From Marisalimonas sp016777705 (GTDB taxonomy: Bacteria > Pseudomonadota > Alphaproteobacteria > Puniceispirillales > Marisalimonadaceae), in NCBI RefSeq assembly GCF_047717795.1, contig NZ_CP159808.1:372001-436000 (forward strand): a stretch of DNA of 64,000 nucleotides, in the 5' to 3' direction. Below, piece after piece: positions 58,637 through 64,000 of this stretch. Every line of letters begins with the position of its first letter. The first letter of the stretch is position 1. A model generated the notes under the pieces. It was given only the letters and a program-made list of their open reading frames with translations, ran no database searches and had not been told where the DNA came from. The translations under genes and the position numbers were made by a program.

Positions 58637-58974
58637 GTCAGAGAGTTATAAGCCGGGTTTTGTATCTAAATTTTAATTGTAGTCATTCATCTTGAAAATT
58701 TGTTACCAAACTTTTCTAGCGACCTACCCGAGAAACTTTGTAGAAAGACAAAATTTGTTTCTCCTATTTAGTCTTGCTCTAGGTGGGGTTTACCATGCCA
58801 TTTCTATTACTAAAAATGCGGTGCGCTCTTACCGCACCATTTCACCCTTACCAAAATGGCGGTATATTTTCTGTGGCACTTTCCCTAGGGTCACCCCTGC
58901 TGGAAGTTATCCAGCACCTTCTTTCTATAGAGCCCGGACTTTCCTCTTTAAAAAGCGACTACTCACTCTCTGAC
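58637..58974 (-). ncRNA. rnpB: RNase P RNA (bacterial type A)
   Basis: Catalytic RNA of RNase P, about 338 nt. The ends pair as helix P1 (GTCAGAGAG at 58966-58974 with CTCTCTGAC at 58637-58645, minus strand). The universally conserved 5' core AGAGGAAAGTCCGGGCTC (~58930-58947), the GGTGAAATGGTGCGGTAAGAGCGCACC hairpin region (~58800-58850), TAAACCCCACC (~58783-58793) and the 3' GCTTATAA after ACCCGG (~58646-58657) are all present. The position directly before mraZ is typical for alphaproteobacteria. No intrinsic terminator follows. Confidence 0.97.
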
Positions 58975-58980
58975 AATACA

Positions 58981-59008
58981 AAAATATAAAGTTTAGATGT
59001 TTGGTCAA
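58981..59008 (-). promoter_or_regulatory. Promoter of rnpB
   Basis: On the minus strand TTGACC (59003-59008) and TATTTT (58981-58986) are 16 bp apart, and the -10 ends 6 bp before the predicted rnpB 5' end at 58974. Position relative to an independently defined RNA end makes this the best-supported promoter in the window. Confidence 0.65.
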
Positions 59009-59029
59009 CACTTTATTATAATTTATCAA

Positions 59030-60853
59030 TTATTTTGAATTAATTTCATCTTGTAATATTTGTAAATCTAATAATTCATCTTCAGCTAATGATATTTCTT
59101 TTTTAATGTTTGTTATTTCAACTAGAGTTTTGTCAAAAGTAATTTTGTCATTATAGTAAAGTTCATTATTGTCTAGTATAGTTTCTGATTTTTTTAGCTT
59201 TATTTCTAGTTTCTCAATTTTATCAGGTAACGCTTTTAAATTGTAATTTTCTCTAAAAGTTAATTTTTTCTTCAAAATCTTTATTGGCTTAATATAGGTT
59301 TTTATGGAAACTTTATTTGAATTTATATTTTTAGTATTTGATTTTATTAATTTAGATAAACCGTATTTTTTAAAATATTCTGTAAAATTTCCTTCATGCT
59401 GAAAGATCTGATTATCATTTTCAAAAACTAACAGTTTATTAACTGTATGATCAAGAAAATATCTATCATGACTAATAACTAAAACCGTCCCATCATAGTT
59501 GCTAATATTTTCTTTTAAAAGTTTCAGTGTTTCAAAATCTAAATCATTTGTTGGTTCGTCTAAAATAAGAAAGTTATGATTATTTAAGAATAATTTGGCT
59601 AATAGTAATCTTACTTTTTCTCCGCCAGATAAAGTGGAGTTGTTTTGTAAGGATTTTTTTTCATCGAATAAAAATTTTTTTAGATACGATAAGACATGTA
59701 TCTTTTTTCCTAAAAACTCTACATGATCTCCTTCATTTATAAGCGTTTTCCAAGGTGTGCTATCTAATTTTATTAATTCTTTATTTTGATCAAAATATTT
59801 AACATTTACTCGTTCACCAATCTTAACTTTACCTTTTGTTGGTTTATAAATTCCTTGTAAAATTTTAATCAAAGTAGTTTTCCCAGAGCCGTTAGCTCCT
59901 ATAATACCTATTCTATCATTACGTCTTATTTTATAATTGAAATTTGTAATAACATTTTCCTGTGTAGGGGTATTTTTATACATAAAAAATACATTAAAAG
60001 TTTCAACAATATTTACAGAAGAATCATTTGTTTTGTTAAGAGATATATCTATTGGTTTTGAATCAGAAATTTTATTATTTTCATAATTATTATTTAGCTT
60101 TTCTAATTCTCTTACACGTCCCATATTTCTTTTTCTTCTTCCAGAAATCCCTTCTATAGACCACTTGGTCTCACTTTTTATTTTTTGCTTTATTTTATGA
60201 AGTTTATGTTTTTCAATATCAATTAATTCTCGTGTCCATTTAAAAAAATCATCATAAGGACCTTCTCGTTTAATCAATTCGCCTTTATTAAACCAAAGAG
60301 TTTTTGTACCAATTTTTTTAAGAAATTCTTGATCATGACTTACAATTATCATTGTAGTATTTAACTCTATCAGCTTTTTTTCAAGCCAGTTAATTGTTGG
60401 TAAATCTATATGATTAGTGGGTTCGTCAAGAAGCATTATGTCAGGTTCATTTAATATAGATTGCGCTAGATAAATTTTACGAAGTTCGCCGCCAGATATT
60501 TTTTTTGTTAAATCGATGTCAGACAAACCTAATTGTTCAATGATAAAATTTATTTTGGAAAGGTTTAGGTGATTATTATCTTGTGAGAGAAAATCAATTA
60601 CATTATTTGCGTTAGGAATTGCCGGATTTTGTTCAAGAAGGTCTATTTTTATATTTGGAGCCATCCAAATCTGGCCTTCATCTGGCGTGTCAATTCCTTT
60701 TAAAACTTTTAAAAGTGAACTTTTACCACATCCATTTTTACCTACTAAAATTATACGATCGAATCTGTTAATAGAAAATTCGGCATTATTGATTATGACT
60801 TTATTTGGCTGAGAAATTTTTAAATTATGAGTTGTAATTAGTGGTGTTGGCAT
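59030..60853 (-). CDS. uup: ABC-F ATPase, Uup-like
   Basis: Soluble ABC-F protein of 607 aa acting on ribosomes or, for Uup, linked to recombination intermediates. Walker A GKNGCGKSSLL (~38-48) and GANGSGKTTLI (~318-328), signatures ISGGELRK and LSGGEKVRL, Walker B LLDEPTNHIDL and LDEPTNDLDF. The basic linker has GRRKRNMGRVREL. A C-terminal coiled coil (~530-607) is the Uup hallmark that separates it from EttA. It lies immediately upstream of rnpB on the same strand and 10 bp after the TerB/DnaJ gene. Confidence 0.9.
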   Translation of the reverse strand: MPTPLITTHNLKISQPNKVIINNAEFSINRFDRIILVGKNGCGKSSLLKVLKGIDTPDEGQIWMAPNIKIDLLEQNPAIPNANNVIDFLSQDNNHLNLSKINFIIEQLGLSDIDLTKKISGGELRKIYLAQSILNEPDIMLLDEPTNHIDLPTINWLEKKLIELNTTMIIVSHDQEFLKKIGTKTLWFNKGELIKREGPYDDFFKWTRELIDIEKHKLHKIKQKIKSETKWSIEGISGRRKRNMGRVRELEKLNNNYENNKISDSKPIDISLNKTNDSSVNIVETFNVFFMYKNTPTQENVITNFNYKIRRNDRIGIIGANGSGKTTLIKILQGIYKPTKGKVKIGERVNVKYFDQNKELIKLDSTPWKTLINEGDHVEFLGKKIHVLSYLKKFLFDEKKSLQNNSTLSGGEKVRLLLAKLFLNNHNFLILDEPTNDLDFETLKLLKENISNYDGTVLVISHDRYFLDHTVNKLLVFENDNQIFQHEGNFTEYFKKYGLSKLIKSNTKNINSNKVSIKTYIKPIKILKKKLTFRENYNLKALPDKIEKLEIKLKKSETILDNNELYYNDKITFDKTLVEITNIKKEISLAEDELLDLQILQDEINSK

Positions 60854-60863
60854 TTTTTACCTA

Positions 60864-61583
60864 TTACTGCTGACTTTTGATTATATCCCAAGCATTATTA
60901 ATTTCTTGAAGTCTTTTAGTGCTTTTCTCTATGAAGTCAATTGGCAAACCTTGGGCTATTAACTTATCAGGATGATGATTAGAAGCGAGCAGTTTCCACT
61001 TATTTTTAATTTCAACAATTGGTGTGTTTCTAGTGACCCCTAATATTTGATAAGGATCTGATATTTTGCCCAAGTTTGAAGAATAAATTCTATCAAATTT
61101 TTCAATTGAAAAACCAAAAATAATACTAACTTGTTTTAGATAAAGAATTTCTGATTTAGTAATTTTTCCATCTGCTTTTGCAATAATTATTAGTAAATTT
61201 AATAATTCTTCTAATACTGAAGAATTTTTTCCTAACAATTGACAAATTTGTTGAGCATAAACTTCGAACCCATCTGTTGTTTTCTTGGCTTGATCCCATA
61301 ACCGAGCAACATTTTTAATTTCATTTTCCGGAACGCTTATCTTGTTTTGAAATGCTCTAATTTCTTCTTTTGTAACTTTACCATCAGCTTTTGCCATTTT
61401 AGCAGATAGAACTATTACTCCGACTGTAAAGCCTATTTGCTTTAAAGCATTTTCCTCTGGTAGTTTTTGTTTGGTTTTAATTTTATCTATTGCGTGTCCG
61501 GCGACTACCCCAATTAATGCACCGATAGGACCTCCTAATGCAAATCCAGCAGCGCTAACAATAAATTTTCCCCATACACTCAT
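60864..61583 (-). CDS. DjlA-like TerB/DnaJ-domain membrane protein
   Basis: 239 aa: an N-terminal glycine-rich hydrophobic segment (~residues 5-30), a central TerB-like helical domain with two acidic loops (ADGKVTKEEI and ADGKITKSEI, ~65-150), and a C-terminal J domain (~175-239) with DPYQILGVTRNTP and the DnaK-stimulating HPD in NHHPDKL. This matches DjlA, a membrane co-chaperone of DnaK. Client unknown. Diverges from tusA. Confidence 0.88.
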   Translation of the reverse strand: MSVWGKFIVSAAGFALGGPIGALIGVVAGHAIDKIKTKQKLPEENALKQIGFTVGVIVLSAKMAKADGKVTKEEIRAFQNKISVPENEIKNVARLWDQAKKTTDGFEVYAQQICQLLGKNSSVLEELLNLLIIIAKADGKITKSEILYLKQVSIIFGFSIEKFDRIYSSNLGKISDPYQILGVTRNTPIVEIKNKWKLLASNHHPDKLIAQGLPIDFIEKSTKRLQEINNAWDIIKSQQ

Positions 61584-61593
61584 AATTTATCTC

Positions 61594-61641
61594 ATACAAG
61601 TAAGATTCATTGGATACAAGTAAAATAAAATTGGAATACAA
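61594..61641. repeat. Phased direct repeats in the djlA-like/tusA divergent gap
   Basis: ATACAAGTAA occurs at 61594-61603 and 61614-61623, exactly 20 bp apart, and a shorter ATACAA follows at 61636-61641. A further ATACA at 61574 lies just inside the djlA-like gene, also 20 bp before. The 111-bp gap contains no gene. Face-phased repeats in a divergent promoter region suggest an operator; this is inference. Confidence 0.4.
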
Positions 61642-61694
61642 CTGTAAATATGTATAAATCTAATTTGTATTTAACTTTTTGACAGGAATATTTT

Positions 61695-61919
61695 TTGATT
61701 GAAGAACATGATTTTACTGGACTAAAGTGTCCTTTACCAGTTTTAAAAGCAAAGAGAGTTTTAAAGAGCTTAGAAAAAGGTAAAAAAGTAGCTTTTATTT
61801 CCGACGATCCTGCAAGTCCAATTGATTTTTCTCACTTTTCTGAACATGAAGGATATAATATATCAATCAAAACAACCGGGTCAGGTAAATATTATTTTAC
61901 ATTATTTAAAAAATTATAG
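61695..61919 (+). CDS. tusA: TusA/SirA family sulfur carrier
   Basis: 74-aa sulfur-transfer protein; relatives deliver persulfide sulfur to tRNA thiolation or molybdenum-cofactor steps. The defining motif GLKCPLPVLKAKRVL includes the active cysteine (~residue 12) in CPLP, and DDPASPIDFSHF is the second conserved block. Start is TTG with AGGAA about 8 bp upstream. The rest of the Tus relay is not in the window, so the acceptor is unknown. Confidence 0.9.
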   Translation: MIEEHDFTGLKCPLPVLKAKRVLKSLEKGKKVAFISDDPASPIDFSHFSEHEGYNISIKTTGSGKYYFTLFKKL

Positions 61920-61940
61920 TGAGTTTTTAGGATAATTAAT

Positions 61941-62681
61941 ATGAACTTTTTAAGGTCTTTATTTTTTAATATTCAATTTTATATAGGTACTAGTATACTA
62001 GTTACTGTTTGTTTGCCATGTTTATTATTTCCAAGGCCTGTAGTTCTATTTGTGAATAGAGTTTGGTGTTTAATAATGATAAAGGGAATGAAATGGTGGT
62101 TAAATACTGAGATTAAAGTTGAAGGTGAATTACCCTCAAAAGATAAAGTGGTAATTTATGCTATTAAACATCAATCAGCTTGGGAAACAGTTTTTTGCAC
62201 TGATTTTTTTTCAATGCCATCAATCGTGTTAAAAAAAGCATTAATATTTTTACCTGTAATAGGTTTGTATTTTTTAAGATCTGGTGCTATTCCAATTACC
62301 CGAGACCAAGGCATAAATGCTCTAAAGAAAATGGGAAGAAATGCTAAAATTGCAGTTAAGAAGAATAGGTCAATGATGATATTCCCACAAGGGACACGTG
62401 TTAGTCCAGGAGTTTCACCTAAAGAAAAACCTTACTTACCAGGTGTATTTTTTTTATACTCTCAGACTAAGGTACCTGTTGTTCCTGTTGCTCATAACGC
62501 AGGTTTAATTTGGCCTAAAAATAGCTTTTTTAAGTATCCTGAACGACTTTCTTCAAAATCAGTCACTCTTAAAATACTTCCTGAAATACAACCGGGATTG
62601 CCAAAAAAAGAATTTTTATCAAGGTTAGAAACTGAAATTGAAAATGCTTCAAATGAATTGATAAAAAAGGAGTTATCATAA
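61941..62681 (+). CDS. plsC: 1-acyl-glycerol-3-phosphate acyltransferase PlsC-like
   Basis: Membrane acyltransferase making phosphatidic acid. 246 aa with an N-terminal hydrophobic region (~residues 5-45). The catalytic motif appears as HQSAWE, i.e. H-X4-E instead of the textbook H-X4-D; this variant is common in alphaproteobacterial PlsC. The acyl-acceptor motif is IFPQGTR and the PVVPVAHNAG block is present. Its stop shares one base with the next gene's ATG (TAATG). Confidence 0.92.
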   Translation: MNFLRSLFFNIQFYIGTSILVTVCLPCLLFPRPVVLFVNRVWCLIMIKGMKWWLNTEIKVEGELPSKDKVVIYAIKHQSAWETVFCTDFFSMPSIVLKKALIFLPVIGLYFLRSGAIPITRDQGINALKKMGRNAKIAVKKNRSMMIFPQGTRVSPGVSPKEKPYLPGVFFLYSQTKVPVVPVAHNAGLIWPKNSFFKYPERLSSKSVTLKILPEIQPGLPKKEFLSRLETEIENASNELIKKELS

Positions 62682-63091
62682 TGGATGGTTTTTCACCAAG
62701 GGGAGGAAATAATAAACAGTTAAATGTTCTTGGTGGAATTCTTGAACCTTGTAAATCAATTTCAAAAAGTGACAAAGATATTATAACTGGATTTTATAGA
62801 GATGATTGTTGCAATACAGGACAAGATGACTTTGGTTTGCACACAGTTTGCTGTAAAATGACAAATGAATTTTTAAATTTTTCAAAATCAGTAGGCAATG
62901 ACTTGTCTACGCCCATTCCAGCATATAATTTTGTTGGTTTAACCGAAGGAGATTATTGGTGCCTTTGTGCTTCGCGATGGAAAGAAGCATTTGATGAAGG
63001 TAAAGCTCCAAAAGTTGTAATAAAATCAACAAATATCGCAACCCTATCTATTATTAAACTAGAAGATTTACAAGCCTATTCGGTTAATTAA
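62681..63091 (+). CDS. DUF2237 family protein, cysteine-rich
   Basis: 136-aa member of the DUF2237 family, function unknown. Conserved blocks are LGGILEPC, GFYRDDCCNTGQDDFGLHTVCC, EFLNFSKSVGNDLSTP and GLTEGDYWCLCASRWKEA. Seven cysteines, several in adjacent or near-adjacent pairs, suggest metal binding or redox chemistry, which is inference. One-base overlap with plsC implies translational coupling. No signal peptide. Confidence 0.88.
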   Translation: MDGFSPRGGNNKQLNVLGGILEPCKSISKSDKDIITGFYRDDCCNTGQDDFGLHTVCCKMTNEFLNFSKSVGNDLSTPIPAYNFVGLTEGDYWCLCASRWKEAFDEGKAPKVVIKSTNIATLSIIKLEDLQAYSVN

Positions 63092-63105
63092 AAAAGGAGA
63101 ATAAT

Positions 63106-63294
63106 GTGCATTTAGATCAAAAGGTTACAGTGATATGTACTGATAGAGATACCAAGAACGAAGGGAAAATTATAAGAATGTATGGTAATGGAATTGATGT
63201 AGAAGTATCAGGAACAATTGTTAAATTAAAAAAGACTAAACCTAATCTTTACGTTGGCTCCATGGCTGGTTTAGAATTCTTAGTAAGAACTTAA
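63106..63294 (+). CDS. Small protein of unknown function
   Basis: 62-aa soluble, mixed charge, beta-rich-looking protein (VTVICTDRDTKNEGKIIRMY...GLEFLVRT). I recognise no family. The start is decided by frame: AAAGGAG is followed by ATG at 63104, which hits a stop after three codons, and by GTG at 63106 (overlapping it), which opens this frame. Codon use matches neighbours. It follows the DUF2237 gene by 14 bp and ends 1 bp from the opposing bactofilin stop. Confidence 0.65.
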   Translation: MHLDQKVTVICTDRDTKNEGKIIRMYGNGIDVEVSGTIVKLKKTKPNLYVGSMAGLEFLVRT

Positions 63295-63295
63295 A

Positions 63296-63706
63296 TTAAT
63301 CTCCAACTTTTTTTACAATATCGATAACTTTATGTGTCTCTTCTTCTAATTTTTTCATTCCACTTACATTTATAGTGCCACCCTCAAAAACTGCGATTTT
63401 GTTATATAGAACATCACCTGATACATTACCATTTTCCATAATAATAATGCTCTTGCAGTTTATTTTTCCATTTACTGTGCCGTTCACAATTAATTCAGAG
63501 CTTTTTATAGTTCCATCAACTTCACCGTGTTCGTCGATAATAACCTGGTCAGCTCCTAATTCACCTAAAAATTTATTTCTAATTATAATTGATCCAGAGG
63601 TATTATACTTTCCTTCAAAAACACCGTCTCCACTAAGCTGAGAGCATTCCTCTAGGTTTTTTATTTTATCTTTAAGGGGTGATGAAATACGGCTAATTTT
63701 AATCAT
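63296..63706 (-). CDS. Bactofilin (polymer-forming cytoskeletal protein)
   Basis: 136 aa with a central bactofilin domain (~residues 28-115): short repeated beta-strands with hydrophobic-Gly periodicity such as GVFEGKYNTSGSIIIRN, GEVDGTIKSSELIVNGTVNGKI and NGNVSGDVLYNKIAV. Bactofilins form filaments that organise peptidoglycan synthesis and cell shape. GAGGATAGG precedes ATG. Short charged tails flank the domain. No M23 peptidase partner is adjacent. Confidence 0.88.
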   Translation of the reverse strand: MIKISRISSPLKDKIKNLEECSQLSGDGVFEGKYNTSGSIIIRNKFLGELGADQVIIDEHGEVDGTIKSSELIVNGTVNGKINCKSIIIMENGNVSGDVLYNKIAVFEGGTINVSGMKKLEEETHKVIDIVKKVGD

Positions 63707-63890
63707 GTTCCTATCCTCTAAACTTTATATATGTTCTATTGAACTTTAAGCGCTGACAAAATTTATTTGTAACCCAAATAAATAAAAATTTTACAAATTT
63801 TTTAAATTATATAATTTTAATAATATTAATTCAAGTAATCAGTATGTATAATACTAATTAATTTTAATAAATATATTTTTAGGTAAAATC
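63707..63890. other. Divergent intergenic region between bactofilin and nudC
   Basis: 184 bp without a gene, extremely AT-rich. A TATAAT at 63847-63852 could be the -10 for the plus-strand gene, but no good -35 lies 17 bp before it. An interrupted inverted repeat GTTC-TATT-GAAC (63733-63744) sits 27-38 bp before the bactofilin ATG. No RNA gene or longer repeat seen. Confidence 0.5.
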
Positions 63891-64000
63891 ATGTATCAAC
63901 CTTTTTATGCGAGCTCACAAATTAATCGTCATGGTGATTTTAGAAGTAATAAAGGTTTAATAAAAAATATTATATCAGACAACAACACTAAATTTGTTCC
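63891..64000 (+). CDS. nudC: Probable NAD(+)/NADH diphosphatase NudC, N-terminal fragment
   Basis: Open frame from ATG 63891 to the window end, 36 complete codons plus a partial one. The visible residues MYQPFYASSQINRHGDFRSN resemble the N-terminal INRxxxxR pattern that opens NudC-type Nudix hydrolases in alphaproteobacteria. The zinc ribbon and Nudix box lie outside the window, so this rests on a short stretch only. Confidence 0.45.
   Translation, partial: MYQPFYASSQINRHGDFRSNKGLIKNIISDNNTKFV

Noticed and set aside
58692..58989. Open frames of 93 and 68 aa on the plus strand
   Set aside because: They lie entirely across the antisense of RNase P RNA, whose conserved core and pairing ends are unmistakable; the frames are chance.
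61677..61682. Perfect TTGACA just before tusA
   Set aside because: Only 12 bp separate it from the tusA start, leaving no room for a -10 and leader; it overlaps the ribosome-binding region and is likely chance.
62164..62214. PlsC catalytic Asp apparently replaced by Glu (HQSAWE)
   Set aside because: I know this H-X4-E form as usual in alphaproteobacterial PlsC, so it is not evidence of an inactive enzyme.
1..64000. Search for CRISPR arrays, insertion sequences, prophage, tRNA or rRNA genes, defence or toxin-antitoxin loci
   Set aside because: No regularly spaced repeats of CRISPR size, no transposase or phage motifs, and no tRNA-like T-arm/acceptor pairs were seen; nearly all sequence is accounted for by housekeeping genes.

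Overview
This window is a compact, AT-rich (roughly 30% G+C by eye) chromosomal segment of an alphaproteobacterium, most like a streamlined free-living marine lineage. The evidence is gene order: ymdB-yebC-ruvCAB-ybgC-tolQRAB-pal-cpoB-tilS-ftsH-folP-glmM; serC-serA-hisZ-purA; rluD-rpoH; and a full mraZ-to-ftsZ cell-wall cluster preceded by the RNase P RNA gene. These are typical alphaproteobacterial neighbourhoods. I cannot place it to a genus. SAR11, HIMB59/AEGEAN-169-like and low-GC SAR116-like lineages are all possible from composition alone. MurE carries the DNPR motif, so the peptidoglycan should contain meso-diaminopimelate, and TolB, Pal, BamD, MlaA, MlaC and LpxC show a Gram-negative outer membrane.

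Layout: 1-16.6 kb (+) holds a truncated 5-formyl-THF cyclo-ligase, ymdB, yebC, Holliday-junction resolution (ruvCAB), the Tol-Pal envelope system, tilS, ftsH, folP, glmM and thiD. 16.6-17.2 kb (-) is a glutathione-transferase-like gene. 17.4-22.7 kb (+) is serine (serC, serA), histidine (hisZ) and purine (purA) biosynthesis. 22.7-24.7 kb (-) is rluD-rpoH. 24.7-29.7 kb is a mixed block: a small membrane protein, a threonine-aldolase-like enzyme, a YggT-like membrane protein, an EttA-type ABC-F protein, and mlaC/mlaA. 29.8-34.8 kb (+) is a UvrD-like helicase, prmA and an aminopeptidase P. 34.8-58.4 kb (-) is one nearly gapless array: mraZ, rsmH, ftsL, ftsI, murE, murF, mraY, murD, ftsW, murG, murC, murB, ddl, ftsQ, ftsA, ftsZ, lpxC, bamD, recN, ligA. 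58.6-59.0 kb (-) is rnpB. 59.0-61.6 kb (-) holds a Uup-like ABC-F protein and a TerB/DnaJ-domain protein. 61.7-63.3 kb (+) holds tusA, plsC, a DUF2237 protein and a small unknown protein; then come a bactofilin (-) and the first codons of a probable nudC (+).

Functionally the window is almost entirely housekeeping: envelope synthesis and division, outer-membrane integrity, recombination and repair, translation quality and core biosynthesis. I see no phage, insertion sequence, CRISPR array, toxin-antitoxin or defence gene, and no tRNA. The most interesting signals are non-coding or architectural: four exactly 10-bp-phased ATGGGA repeats over a likely mraZ promoter (a MraZ operator), a hairpin leader before serC, 20-bp-phased repeats between the djlA-like gene and tusA, and extreme compaction in which facing genes share a single palindromic tetranucleotide for their start codons (CATG) or stop codons (TTAA, twice). 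I found no clearly undescribed multi-gene system.
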